Source: Sambucus nigra (Eukaryota > Streptophyta > Magnoliopsida > Dipsacales > Adoxaceae). Taken from it: a DNA stretch of 64,000 nt. The position numbers and the translations under genes were made by a program. This document shows positions 13,095 through 25,000 of the stretch, piece after piece. Each line of letters opens with the position of its first letter. Position 1 is the stretch's first letter. The stretch spans positions 496,969,760-497,033,759 of the forward strand of contig OX422210.1 in NCBI GenBank assembly GCA_949130495.1, given 5' to 3'. Below the pieces are notes generated by a model that saw nothing but the letters and a program-made list of their open reading frames with translations, was not told the origin of the DNA and did not search any database.

Positions 13095-13098
<4 letters not shown>
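8350..13098. other. Long AT-rich intergenic stretch, no gene seen
   Basis: Many short open frames exist, but none shows a recognisable domain, plausible codon use or splice structure. Minor structure includes GTGTTCAAGATATGTA twice (about 9,039 and 9,098), a 32 bp tandem duplication at 12,081-12,143 and scattered homopolymers. The frame at 11,043-11,246 and its neighbours were examined and not supported. Confidence 0.5.
12081..12143 (+). repeat. 32 bp tandem duplication
   Basis: Two near-identical units begin CTTTTTCACCA and end TTTTCATCCTCCACA, spaced by 32 bp, with two or three differences in the middle. Confidence 0.8.

Positions 13099-13127
<29 letters not shown>
13099..13127. repeat. 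(GA)n microsatellite
   Basis: A pure GA run followed by two imperfect GTAGAGGGAGAG units to about 13,155. Confidence 0.95.
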
Positions 13128-13130
<3 letters not shown>

Positions 13131-13242
13131 GAGGGAGAGGTAGAGGGAGAGAGAGTTGGGTCATGGGTTTAGAGGGAGGGATACTGAGAGAAGAAGGTGG
13201 CAATTTTTGACGTGACACGATAACCTAACACGAAGTTAACGG

Positions 13243-13340
13243 GTTAGGGTTGGCAATTTCTTGACACGAACCCGAATATGACACGACCCGCCAACACGAA
13301 TAATAAACGGGTTGGGTTAGTGTCAAACACGTATCATGTT
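13243..13340. repeat. hAT-like terminal fragment
   Basis: It starts TAGGGTTGGCAATTT and continues with alternating GACACGA and ACCCG strings (GACACGAACCCG, GACACGACCCG, AACGGGTTGGGTTAG). Established knowledge: TAGGG-type termini ending in TGGCAA with such subterminal repeats are frequent in plant non-autonomous hAT elements. No second terminus or 8 bp duplication was found, so this is at best a fragment. Confidence 0.3.
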
Positions 13341-14070
13341 TGAATTTGATTTGTTGATTTCATTAAGATGAGGTCATCTAAATTCATATTTTCGACACCT
13401 AAGGGCGATTTTGATGTTCATTCGTTAAAAGTACACATATTCATCGTGCACACATGTTATGTTTTATTTAATTTATTTTCATATCCAATATGTTCACACC
13501 CATTCATTCCGTTTCCACGATTTCGTTGTCTTAGTGTAAACTCATGGTGTGTGATTTTTGTAAAATTATTTTTGCATTTTTGTATGAAAAATTGAAAAAT
13601 AAAACATAGTTTGAGGAAAGCTTTTGGGTTACTCCTTTGCATGAGCGTAGTTTGATTCATGTTTGCTATGCATATTTGTCGTGACAATCCAAGTTTGTTT
13701 TGTTTATTAGTTTCCTAGTCTATTTCAGTCAAATAAAAGGGGAAGAACGAATAATGGGGGAGTTTTAAATTATGGGAAAGATTTGAGATTTGAGATTTGT
13801 TTTGATTTATGTTTATTTCATATCAAACTCGATATGTCACGAAGGTATTTTCTTTGTCTCATGTGTGTAGGTACAAAGATTAATGATCATATGTTGCACA
13901 CCCTGATGAGAAAAATTTGAACGTTTGATGTTGAAGATTTTTTTGAAGAAAGTTTAAAGATGCAAGTCTAAGCATTTTTATACCTTTTCAGTTTTAGGTT
14001 TATGGGAGGGTATTAGATTTGTATAGACATTTTTATTTGATAATTTAGATGTTTTAATTTTGTACAGGCA
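13341..14070. other. Non-coding, possibly 3' untranslated part of a plus-strand copia remnant
   Basis: No domain is readable. It leads directly into the polypurine tract at 14,073. Confidence 0.3.
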
Positions 14071-14072
14071 TA

Positions 14073-14087
14073 GAAATAGGGGGAGAT
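14073..14087 (+). promoter_or_regulatory. Copia-style polypurine tract
   Basis: GAAATAGGGGGAGATTT is the classic form of the second-strand primer in SIRE-like copia elements; compare the tract of element C, AAAGGGGGAGAT on the minus strand. It suggests that a plus-strand LTR starts just to the right. Confidence 0.4.
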
Positions 14088-15000
14088 TTATAAAGACCTT
14101 ATTTTATTATTCGATTTACATTACTGTGTGTTGTATACCACTACAACCATAGAAGACTTATTCAAGTTCAATCATGCGTGAAGACGGATCCGAATATCAA
14201 CATTCTTCAACATTCAAGCCTCCATGATATTAATTTTGGTAAGTTTGTGTTTAAGTTCCTTAACGGTTCACTTAAAATTTTGGGATAATTTTTCTAAAAT
14301 ATTTTCTAAGTGTTGGGGCGTTCTTTTTCGTCGAAATATTTTTTCTAAGTGTTGAGGTGAACTATAATAAAAAATATTTTTTATCTCCGGTCGTTCGATC
14401 AACTTTTCCACGTCGTTTAAGTGACCATGGCATGTCGCGTGATGTCTCATTTGAGTGATATATTGCCTCATTCGAGCGACGTCTGTTTTTCATTTGAGGG
14501 AGATGCCGACTCAATTTTTCTATAAATTTTTTTGTCCAATTTCATTTTTCTTCAGAAGACCTATGAATTTTAATACTACGAACTTCTTTGGCACAAAAAT
14601 TTGTCTTCTCAATTTTAAGGGTTTTATCCTTTGCTTTCAATTCACAAAACATTCCAATCTTTATGTGAATTGTTTTGGAACCCAAGAACACAATTTTGTG
14701 ATGTTTCTCTTGTAGAGAAGATCTTTACTACTGATCGAGGTGCCACTTGAGGGAGGTGCTGGGCTGACGTGACTGCGCGTTAAAGGGAGTATAACTGGGT
14801 TTCCTGGGATGACTTGACTATGTGTCTTTGTGGATCTTCTGAGGATGATTCATTGATGATTTAGGTTGCGGCCTATGAGAGTTTGGTGCAATAAATTCTT
14901 TACGGATTTCACTTATAGTCATTGTGAGTATTATGTGTGAAATAAAAGGTTTTGCTTTTTGGGGATTTTCCTACAATCTGTGAGTCAACAATTCATATTG
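14088..15000 (+). repeat. Possible decayed copia 3' LTR
   Basis: It follows the polypurine tract. It contains two copies of TTTTCTAAGTGTTG(A/G)GG (about 14,303 and 14,341), a few CATTC/TGAGCGA-type strings and two AATAAA signals (about 14,890 and 14,941). The boundary is not defined and no partner LTR was found in the window. Confidence 0.25.
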
Positions 15001-15602
15001 CTTTGTGTTAGCATAATCCACTACACCTAGATGTATGTTTTAGGGATGCATTAATTTGGTTTAACACTTGACTCCAATTAAATAAGTCTAAGTTAGAAAT
15101 TTGTGAATTTATGTAAATCAGTATCACACGACATTTTACAAAGTAGATCACAGATGGTAAGGGGTGGGGCATATTAAAAATATCAAAGGTTTGACTTGGG
15201 AATAATTCGAGCAGATATTTTTCAAAAAGTATTTTTTAGAAACAATAACAGATTGATTGAAGGTTGAATTTCCGGGATTACAACAACAACAAATGACAAG
15301 TAGAAGGTGAGATTCATGGAACTGTACCAATACGGTAAGAATATATGAATACAGAAGCAAAAAAAAGCAAGGACTTTAGGAGGGAACTAAAAGTTAACAT
15401 GAGAACCTCCTTTACACCCTTACAAATTCAAGAGACCCTTATTGAACGAAACACAACATCAAGTGGGATTTTCTAGAATTCATCCCCAATATTTAGAAAC
15501 AATTACATCAACGAAAATCCCAGTAATTAAGTTAAGGACCACCCCTTTTTCAAACCCAAAGATGGTAGTATGGACACTCAAATTCGCCATAAGGATAGTT
15601 GA
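15001..15602. other. Non-coding left flank of the Athila element
   Basis: Nothing recognisable. The last five bases before the element, ATAGT (15,598-15,602), match five bases after it. Confidence 0.4.
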
Positions 15603-17138
15603 TTAGGAATGAATATTCCATAAGAATCCCCTTAATTTCGGTGTTTTTATGATCCTGTGAAGTGTATTTAGACTGAATTCATCCCATATTTATGCTAATA
15701 ATCCTTTTCCGTGAGTATTTTGTATTTTATGTATTCCTCTCTTATTTTATATGTAATTAGTGTAAGGGGATGGAAGAGAAACACCTAAACGGTGAAAGAA
15801 TCAAAAGAAAGGGAAGTCAAGGGAAATTTTGTAATTTTTCAACCAGAACCCATAAGAGGAACCTACCCAAAACTTGAAGATGTTGAATTCAGAAGAATAT
15901 ATGAAGAAATGGCACCTCAATCTTAGCTACGATGAATAATTCATGAGCGTTTGAAGTTGCGATGAGAATCTATGGGTAAAAACTGCAAATAAGAGAAAAT
16001 AGACCAAAACAAGGCACTCGGACAGAAGCCTGGGGAGAACTGATTGCCTGCACAAATGGTTTGGTTTGACTATTGATAATGGACTATAACCGTGACAAAT
16101 ATTGTCACATTCTAGATTCGTGACAAATTTTGAAGCATGATTTTTAGTTTGGACTAATCTTCTAGCCAAAAGAGTTCTTGAGCTTAGGGACTCTTCTAAA
16201 CGACTTCTACCCTATATATTTAGTCATTAGGATTCTTTTAACAAAGTTTTAATTTATTGTAAAGGTCCTAATAGAGGAGTAACATCTAGGAGAAAAATTT
16301 ACATGTTTTTCACCTTCAATTCAATGGTTTTTCTAGTTTTTCTTCAAGCTTTGATTTCCTCTTGCATGATCATGTTCTTCAACCTTGGTGACCTTAATTT
16401 CCAACACCTTTATTTTTAGTTAATTATGTTTACATTCATGTTAATGGATTTTTACGTAGTTAAAAATATCTTGCCTAGCTAGATTCATAGTGAGTTGGGA
16501 AACCTGAACCCAACCTAGGTTTTTGACGTTAAATATGAAATTAGGTGTGATTTTATGTTTAATTGTTAGAGATTGATATATTTATTAAAACTAATATTGT
16601 AGATATCTAACTCAGTTTGTCATAGGCAACTGGAGTTTTTTAGAATGTGATATACGTGTTAATAATTTTGGCATTCACTTTGATTAATGTGTTGACTAAG
16701 TATTGTGCGAATTGACACCCATATATATATAATGCTTCAAATTAGTTAATGTTGTACTTTTCATTAAATATATAGTTGTCGGGAATTTTATATTTTATGA
16801 TAATACCTATGGTTTGGGGGATTGGATCCCAACTCAAATTTTCTTAAATGATTTTCAAAAATAAAAATTTCAGTTTGTTGCCTTTCTTAAAGTTAATTTC
16901 ACATGTTAATTTAAGTTTTGTAGTTTATTAGAGTTCTTCCCAAAACAAATCAACTTTTCTTTTTCTTTAGTGAGTCAATACTTAGATTTTAGAAGGCAAC
17001 CCTATTGTTGTCGTCAAAACGAATTACATCCAATTCCATGAGGATTCAACCCTAACTTTTCGAGTATTATTACTTGAGCGATCGACTTGCACTTGAGCAG
17101 TAGATACACACGTAACATACACATTCTGTGTCACGTCA
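15603..17138 (+). repeat. Athila 5' LTR
   Basis: It begins TGATTAGGAATGAATATTCC and aligns along its full length with 22,014-23,554. Shared strings include GTATTTAGACTG, AGAATCAAAAGAAAGGGAAG, GAAGCCTGGGGAGAACT and TAGATACACACGTA. It ends near ...CACGTCA immediately before the primer site. Confidence 0.85.
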
Positions 17139-17143
17139 TGTTT

Positions 17144-17162
17144 TTGGCGCGATTACCAGGGA
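17144..17162 (+). promoter_or_regulatory. Athila primer-binding site
   Basis: TTGGCGCGATTACCAGGGA, a mutated form of the TGGCGCCGTTGCCGGGGA-type site that characterises Athila elements, lies five bases past the 5' LTR. Confidence 0.7.
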
Positions 17163-17459
17163 TTAGGTATACACACCAGGTTAGGTTAAATTAAACCTAG
17201 GAATTTGACTCCAAATCCTAACATGTTAAAAAAATTATAAATCCTAAAATTTTAAAAAAAATAAAAAAAATTCCAAAATATCCAAAAAAATCATAAAAAA
17301 TAAAAATAAAAATATTCTCTCGAGGCCTTAAATGAAAAATACTCAACCCAATACAAAACCCGAGCCTATAGTTGAACTGCCTCCCTCTATTACTACCACA
17401 CTCCAAATTTCTAGGTACCACCTTGTACACCAAGTAGTCACACCACAAGTCATACGTCT

Positions 17460-18960
17460 AGGAACTCGAGTGAGGAAAGTGATTCTATAAGTGTGAGTGA
17501 GATGTCGGATAACACTAGTTCCAAAATAGGTGAGGGTGTGATGTCATATTTCCCCATAAGAGATGTCTTATACCCTGAGCAAATCGTCTCTTTGGGATGC
17601 ATTATACTCACCTATAAAGAGGGACAATAAAACATTAGGAATGGGATGATTTTTTTTCTTCCTACTTTTTACGGTATGATGTCTGATAAGCCGTATATCC
17701 ACATTAGAGAGTTTGAGGAGGCATGCGAGACATTTAATGATAAATATTACACCTAATATGTAGTTCACCTCAAGCTTTTTTTTCATTTTCACTTGAATAT
17801 GAGGACAAGACATGACTTTTGTCACTAGCATCGAAATCGATAGACACGTGGAGAGACATGCAGGCTAAATTTCTCCATAATTTCTTTCCCTCACATAGGA
17901 CCAGCTCAATTACAATATCAAATACAAAATTTTAGACAAAACTTTAGCGAGACTTTCGATAGATGTTGGGAGAGGTTCAATGAGTTAGTCGATATGTGCC
18001 CACATTGTGGCTTTGAGAAGTGGAGACTCATCTCTTACTTCCGTCATGGGCTTTGCTTATGCTCAAAATAACTCATTAAAACTATGCGCGAAGAAGAGTT
18101 ATTTTGGTTAGATGCGAACGATGTGGAGGCCCGCTTTAAGTATGTTGTCGAGAGTACTTGAGTGTGGGACTCATCGAATCTGATTGCCCAACCTAAAGAT
18201 AGAATTCTGTCCACGTCTTCTTCCGCACCCGAACTCTAATAATTGCATAAGGAAGACAAGTTAAGGCTTAAAATTAATTACATCAGAGGTTAGAGGAGGT
18301 GGTTAAAGCTAGGGGAGATATATCCAGCTCATCTTGAGCAATTAAGTAGTAGATTTGCCCAATATGTGAGGCGGGATATTTAACGTAAGAATATTAGATG
18401 GTACCTGCATACAAAGTTATGCTTCAAGATCAAGTTGAGGCGGTGGGAGATTTCAAGGGTAATTTTGAAGCCCCTAAGAGGAATTATTTTAATCTCTCAT
18501 GGTGAAACCATCATAATTTTAATTACAGGAAACCGAATGCGATGATGAACCTGAATCCACATGTTACCGAAAACCCGCCACCACTCCCACCTTATCAACA
18601 AGCGCCATCCATGTAAGCTCCTCCTCCAGCATCTTATTTGATCCCATAGAGGAAGAGTCTCAAGGAAACTCTCACCCAATTAATGAAAACTCAATCAGCG
18701 ATAAATTCCCAAGATGCTTAAAATTTTACCAAGCTAAAGGCATCCCTTTCTAAGTTGTAATCTTCTTTAAGTGTCCAAGAGAAGGGAGCATTTTTCACCC
18801 AAGGACAATGACCTCCCCAAGATCAAAACTATGTTATCTCTAATCTCGATAAAAATCAAGAGCAATGTAGCCCGGTAACCACTCTACATAGTGGAAGAGT
18901 TGTTGACTTATCACCTCCTCCAAATGACATGAAAAAGACAAGGAGATTTCACTCGACACG
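17460..18960 (+). pseudogene. Athila gag remnant
   Basis: The gag polyprotein forms the cytoplasmic virus-like particle. Readable pieces in shifting frames are FFLPTFYGM...KPYIHIREFEEAC (about 17,650-17,740), corresponding to the LLPTFHG...HLKEF block of Athila gag; ISFPHIGPAQLQYQIQNFRQ then ETFDRCWERFNELVDMCPH (about 17,875-18,010), corresponding to the FFP...W-ERF-ELL--CPHHG block; and VTTLHSGRVVD (about 18,880-18,905), the conserved segment just before protease. Many stops and frameshifts separate the pieces, so it is dead. An A-rich leader (17,220-17,330) precedes it. Confidence 0.75.
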
Positions 18961-18990
18961 CCAGAGGCCGAAGATCCCCCTTGGGAGATA

Positions 18991-19710
18991 GTGAAAGAAG
19001 ACACACTTAGGCCTGAGGTTGTAGTTAAACCCTTTATATTCACACCATACCATCAACGGTTGGTGCTTCCTCCTAAAGTGGCCAGTCGTGATGACATTTT
19101 AGATGTGCTTAACAAAGTAAAGCTTAATTTACATTATCTTGTGGCTATCAAGCAAATTGTTGCATATGCAAAGTTTCTCAAGGACTTGCTCATAGTGAAA
19201 CGTAAATTAAAGGTAAAAAACAATGTGTTCTTTGTAACGAATGTGAGTTCGGTACATTTTACCAATCTCCCACCTAAGAATTCTGGGTGCCCCACCATTT
19301 CGTGCATTATTGGAGAGAATAAAATTTAGAGAGCCTTAATAGATTTTGGGGCGAGTGTCAACATTCTCCCTGACTCTATCTATAAAAAGATTAATTTATG
19401 GGATCTTAAACCCAAAAAAATTACTCTTCAACTTCCAAATCGTTCCGTGAAGATACCCTGTGGGGTAGTTGAGGACGTGGTCGTCCAAGTCGACACTTTC
19501 TACTTCTCGGTAGATTTTATCATTTGGAACAAGAAGCCCTCCTCCCTATTGAGTCATCGTATTCCTGTTATTCTTGGACACCCTTTCTTATCCACGGCTA
19601 ATGCGTTGATTAATATGCATAGTGGGAAAATGGAACTCACGTTCGAGGACATGACAATCAAAATAAATATCTTCGACATCACCAAGCAAGTGGGTGATGA
19701 GGACGATTGA
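18991..19710 (+). pseudogene. Athila protease remnant
   Basis: This is an aspartic protease that would process Gag-Pol. The frame runs from VVKPFIFTPYHQRLVLPPK through QIVAYAKFLKDLL and KRKLK (the Athila PSYAKFLKE...KRKL block) to LPPKNSGCPTISCIIGE. One TAG at 19,327-19,329 is followed in the same frame by RALIDFGASVNILPDSIYKK, where DFGAS replaces the family DLGAS catalytic motif and the active Asp is kept. It then reads LKPKKITLQLPNRSVKIPCG, VVEDVVVQV, RIPVILGHPFLSTANALI and KMELTFEDMTIKINIF. Apart from that stop it is the best preserved part of the element. Confidence is high from motif order. Confidence 0.88.
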
Positions 19711-19800
19711 CACGAATAAGATCTTATCGAGGAGGTAGTACACGAACAAATAAAGTGTAATAATTTTGAGGATAAAAGTGAGGCATGTATAGTGATGACT

Positions 19801-19844
<44 letters not shown>

Positions 19845-22013
19845 TTAGGAGATATGAGCCTAGAAAAATTTGAGAAATAATTCGGGCCGGTGGATATGAA
19901 TCTCAGTATTACAGTCGAATCATTATTGGACTCTTTTTGTCACTTAAAATAGAGAGACTTAAAATAGATCAATTCCTCCTTTGGGACCATCCACCCATGC
20001 AACTTGAGTTCTCGGATATGATCGTGGAGATGACTAGAGTTTCGTCTGATTCAGGGCCCGATCCATGCATTCTCTATTTCAAGAGAAATCTAGGCTTAGC
20101 ATGTCCTTCGAAATTTCACTACGCTAGTCTCCGCATGTCTAGACAATTATGCTATAAGGTGACTAGGCACCTCACTGATTTCCCTCACCTCATTCATCAT
20201 GTGCCTCGAGGTGCCCATGTTTTCTATTGGGTCGATTCGCAATTATTCTGACTTTTGATTTTTGATATGGGAGAGATGGAGACAAGTTTATCGTACACCG
20301 TATACAGGGTTGGGTAGGTTTTGAGAGGGAGTTCTTCACACCCCCAGCACGTATGGGGTATTTTTTATTGTATTTTTAAGTCATGTGTTGGTGCTATACA
20401 GTGTCTTATTAGCATTTTAAATTTTGTTTGTTTTTTTTTCACTCTTTATTTGATTATTTAGATTTTTATTCTTTTTATTGATGACAATGATAAAGTCTAG
20501 GTTAGTGGGGGTACACATGCGTCTTTAAACTTCACAAATTCTAAATTGCCGAAAAGTTTGAAAAATGCCAAAAATTAAAAAAAGTCAAAAAAGTCAAAAA
20601 TATTTTTCTTCGAAATAAATAAAAATTTGAATTTAAAATCTTCAAAAATATCACTAATTTTTTATTTGAAGTTTTAATTTGTAAAAATCCAATGCAGTAA
20701 GCCGAAATTGACCAAAAACAAAAATTGAGGGAAAGTTGACGACTTAACAAATAAGTGTGAAGATTTTTAACCCGGTGATTTTTTTAGCCAATCACCTTTT
20801 CTGAGTAATTAAATCAATCCCAGTGAAAAATTAACTCGAAAGATATTTTTAGTATTTAAAAGTCGTTGATGATCTTTAAATCATTGTTTTGTTCAGTTAC
20901 GAAAAACGAGTGAAATATTATTTTGAAAATGCGTTAAAAATGTCTCAAAATCTCAAGATGCATAAGGAAACTTATTTAGTAATTCGGATAAATGTAGTCA
21001 GGCCATCGTTTGTTTGTCCAAAAATAGTAGAAATAAAAATTCGTGAAAAAATCTTCCTTTTTCAAGCCACTTTAAACCCAAAAATTGATATAAATTTTCG
21101 TTTGTTAACTCGAAAAACCCAATTGGCCTAGAGTTGTGAAGATCGAACATTTATCAATTAAGTCCGTCCAGTATATAAAAAGGAGAAAAAATAATAGAAA
21201 AAATGCTAAAAAAAGAAAGGAAAAAATGAGGAAAATCTGAAAAATATAAGGAAAAATATAAGAAATTGAACAAATGCCAGAAAAATTGCCAACAGATATC
21301 GCACGAAAATTTTCCAACTTCTAAATTTCACAAACATTCCTTTTTTTAACCAATACACCTTAACCCAAAGAGGTATTAATCGAGTTTGAATAACGAAATT
21401 AATTACTGTGTGGAGAGATAAAACACAAAAAACTTTATAAAGAGACAAAACAGTACGAATAAAGAATGGTGTTTTTTTATTTTTCAATGAACGTATTCGG
21501 TTCATGAGATCTTTTCACCATAAATATTTTTGTTTTTTAAATTGTGTGTGTGAACTCATGTCCCTTTTATTTACTTTTAATGTCACGCACACCGAGAGAC
21601 AATAATCACAATCCGAGTGGTTCATTTATGAGAGAATTCTGTGAGAATTTGAATCAAAACGAATTTTTAAAAAGTAACGTAATGATCAATCGATGGAAGT
21701 TAGAGGTTTAGTTTTTAGCTTCGCGCGCCTACACACACACACACACACAATATTAATTGAGAATTTTTTTAATAAAATTTTGATGTGACTACTTTTCTGG
21801 AATTTAAATTATTTGATTTTTAATTATTTTGATATTTTCTTTGAGTCGTACAAAAATGAATTTTGTTGTAAATTCACTACAAACCCTCGTGAGACACCAC
21901 GTATCCTATTGAGGTAACCTTTGGGTTGTTGCATATACTAAATTAAATCACTTACCCGTGCTCTTATTCTTTTACATTTCTCAAGATGAGAAACGTTCTA
22001 AGTTAGGATGATT
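19711..22013 (+). other. Athila 3' interior without pol
   Basis: After protease the frame meets a (GA)n run at 19,804-19,841. A 100-codon open stretch (19,937-20,251, DQFLLWDHPPMQLEF to VPRGAHVFYWVDSQLF) has no similarity I recognise; it could be a relic of the Athila 3' ORF or chance. At about 20,480-20,515 GATAAAGTCTAGGTTAGTGG resembles the string that precedes the Athila 3' untranslated region. 20.5-21.35 kb is extremely A/T-rich, with repeated AAAAATGCC and AAAAATTGCC strings. No RT, RNase H or integrase motif is present. Confidence 0.6.
19804..19841. repeat. (GA)n microsatellite in Athila interior
   Basis: A pure run of about 19 GA units just downstream of the protease remnant. Confidence 0.95.
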
Positions 22014-23554
22014 TGATTAGGCATACATATTTCATATTTATCCCCTTAATTTTAGTATTTTTACATCCCCGTGCATTGTATTTAGACTGGATTTATCCCA
22101 CATCTATGCTATGAACCATTTTCGGTGATTATTTCATATTTTTGTATTTATCTCTTCTTTTACATTTAATTAGTGCAAGTGGAAGGGAGAGAAATGTCGA
22201 AAAGGGTAAAGAATCAAAAGAAAGGGAAGTCAAGACCAATTTTGTAATTTTTAGTCAGAACCTGAAAGAGGATCCCATTAAAAAGTTGAATATCTTGAAG
22301 TCAAAAAAATACTGGAAGAAATTACACCTCAATCCGATCTACGGTGTAGAAGTTATGCAAGCTTGAAGTTGGGATGAGAATCCAAGGGTAAAAAGTGCAA
22401 ATAAGAAGAAAATCAACCAAAACAAGGCACTTGAATAGAAGCCTGGGGAGAACTCGTTCTCCTGGAAAAATGGGTTCGAATTGAATATTAATAATGGATT
22501 ATAACCATGACAAATATTATCACGGTCTGTAACCGTGACAAATCTTGAAGTGGAATTTTTTATTTGGACTTATCTTTTGGTCAAACGAGTTTTTGACTTT
22601 AGGGACTATTTGAAACGAATTTTAACCTATATATTTAGTCATTAGTTTTTTTTACATAGTTTAATTCATTGTAAAGATACTAATCAAGGAGGAACATCCA
22701 AGAGAAGAAGTTACATGTTTTGCACCTTTAATTCAAAAGCTTTTTCGATTTTTCTTTAAGTTTTGATTTCTTATTGCCTGATTATGTTCTTCAACCCTGG
22801 AAACCATAATTTCCAGCATCTTTATTATTATTTCATTATGTTTACATGCAACTTAATGGATTCTTTTGTGATTAAAAATATCATATCCGACTAGATTCAT
22901 AGAGAATTGGGAAACATGAACCCAACCTAGGTTTTTTACGTTAAATATGAAATTTGGTGTAATTGTATGTTTAATTGTTAGAGATTGGTATTTTTTTATT
23001 GAAACTAATATTGTATATCTCTTAACTCATTTCATCGTATGCAACCGGAGTGTTGGAGAATGCGATATACGTTTCACTAATTCTATCATTCACTTTCATT
23101 AATTTGTTGAATTAATATTATGTGGATTGACACCCTCATATATATTGTGCTTTGGATTTGTTAATATTTTTTCTTTCAATAAATATATAATTGTCAAGAA
23201 TTTTATATTTAGCAATAATACCTATGGTTTGGGGAATTTGATCTCGACTCTACTTTTCTTAAATCATTTAAAAAAATCAGAATTTCAGTTTCTTGCTTTT
23301 CTTAAAGTTAATTGCACTTGTTAATTTAAGTTTTATAGTTTATTAGAATTCTTCCCAAAGCCAAATAACCTCTTATTTTTCTTTAGTGAATCAATAATTA
23401 GATTTTATAATTCGACCCTATTTTTGTTATCAAAATGATTTACGTCCTATTCCCTGAGGATTCAACCCCGACTTACCACGTATCATTACTTGAGTGACCA
23501 TCTTGCACTTGAACTGTAGATACACACGTAGCATATACATTCTGCATCGCATAA
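22014..23554 (+). repeat. Athila 3' LTR
   Basis: It begins TGATTAGGCATACATATTTC. It matches the 5' LTR throughout with numerous substitutions and small indels and ends near ...CATCGCATAA. A purine-rich AGATGAGAAACG lies about 25-35 bp upstream. The exact last base is uncertain (23,551-23,554). Confidence 0.83.
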
Positions 23555-23829
23555 ATAGTAGATCCCACATCAGGCCCTAGTGCCCTAGATTCCATAAACC
23601 CAACATAAATATGTCTCAATCCTTCCCAGGAAAACTAGGTCGAACTTCCAACTTTCAAAACCCCCCATTCCTAACTCCCAAAGAAAGTTTCCTAGTCCCA
23701 AGGTAATAGGTTATTCATCCACAACCACTACAATTCATGAATAGAAGGAAATTAGAACCAGGAAATTGGATGAAGGGTTGGACTTTTGCAATTTTATCAA
23801 ATTCAAACTCGAATAATCTTGATGTCATT

Positions 23830-24190
23830 GAAGGTAATATCTCTTTTCAAAATCTTTTGACACATATATTAATTGATTATGGATCCTCTCACTAATTTGT
23901 TAGTACGACTTTTGTTAAATTATTGAAATTATTGCCCTGTCCTTTAAATAACTCCCTATCTATGGGTGCCAATCGACAACATAGCACTAGACAATCAAGT
24001 TTGTAACAAGTGCATGATAAAAATCGCAATGGGAGTTCTTATCATCGATTTGGTAGTATTAGATATCAAGGGACTTGATCTTATTATTAGAATGGACATC
24101 CTATAAGTTAATTTTGGTCATATTAACTGCCATAATAAGAGAGTTACTTTTAGTAAACCTCAAACTAAAACATTTCATTTCTAGGGACAA
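23830..24190 (+). pseudogene. Gypsy A protease remnant
   Basis: Pieces in changing frames match a chromovirus aspartic protease: LIDYGSSH-FVSTTFVKLL (family: LFDSGSSHSFIS; the catalytic Asp is kept but Ser is changed to Tyr in D-S-G), then DLVVLDIKG-like and a decayed GMDWL-like block. No gag or zinc knuckle is visible upstream; the Athila 3' LTR ends about 280 bp to the left and may have interrupted this element. Confidence 0.6.
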
Positions 24191-24239
24191 CACTCTGAAT
24201 TTATGTGTGACATGTCATCTTATTCTCTTTCAATTTTAG

Positions 24240-24637
24240 GCAAATATGAGGACATTTTCTAAAAGAATTACCTGCCATACCCCCACCCAGAGAGAGAGAA
24301 ATTATAATCAACGTATAACAAAATACATTTCCTATATCAACACCTCCATATAGAATGGAATCATTAGAATTATGAGAACTCATAAACCAATTGGACGAGT
24401 TATTATCAAAAGGGTTTATCCATGTAAGTGCATCCCTTTGGGGAGATCCAGTGTTATTTGTCAAAAAGAAAGATGGAACATTTCATTTGTGCATTGACTA
24501 CTGGAAATTAAATCAAGTATCAATTAAGAATAAGTATCCATTACCAAGAATAGGGGATTTATTTGACTAGTTATGAGGCGACAAGGTATTTTCAAAAATA
24601 TATTTAAGGTCCAGATATCATCGATTATGAGAGAGAG

Positions 24638-24688
<51 letters not shown>

Positions 24689-25000
24689 AAAAACTGCATT
24701 TGGAACTCAAAATGAACATTTTGAATTTCTAGTTATGTCATTTGGACTAGAAAATGCACCTAAAACTTTATGGATATAATGCATCGAGTATTTCAACCCT
24801 TTTCAGATCAATTCATAATCATATTTATAGAGGTTATTCTAGTATATTCTAAAACCAAGGAAGACAACGAACAACATTTACAAATTATACAAGAAACTTT
24901 ACGGAAACACCACCTATATGCAAATACAAGTAAATGTTATTTTCTAATGATGGAAGTAAAGTTCTTAGGACATGTGATTACCAAGTTCATAATGCAAGTT
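24240..25000 (+). pseudogene. Gypsy A reverse transcriptase remnant
   Basis: This would copy element RNA into cDNA. It reads [71 protein letters not shown], then the VFSKIYLRSRYHRL block, a 58 bp GA repeat, and in another frame PKTAFGTQNEHFEFLVMSFG and LENAPKTLWI. A third frame gives HRVFQPFSDQFIIIFIEVIL, where the catalytic F/YIDD box has become FIEV, and then HLYANTSKCYF and EVKFLGHVI. Order and spacing are those of Tekay/Del-like chromovirus RT. It has frameshifts and stops and a broken active site, so it is inactive. Confidence 0.9.
24629..24686. repeat. (GA)n microsatellite inside RT
   Basis: A 58 bp GA run with a single C at 24,640, located where RT normally encodes the short RIREEDI segment before PKTAF. 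See findings. Confidence 0.97.

Larger units (their letters stand above)
15603..23554 (+). mobile_element. Athila-type Ty3/gypsy retrotransposon, pol-deleted
   Basis: Two direct LTRs of about 1,536 and 1,540 bp bracket an interior with an Athila-style primer site, gag and protease remnants, then 2.3 kb with no RT, RNase H or integrase. The candidate 5 bp target duplication ATAGT sits at 15,598-15,602 and 23,555-23,559. At about 7.95 kb it is shorter than full Athila copies (typically over 10 kb), so it is an internally deleted or non-autonomous derivative. LTR divergence is visibly large, so the insertion is old. Confidence 0.85.
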
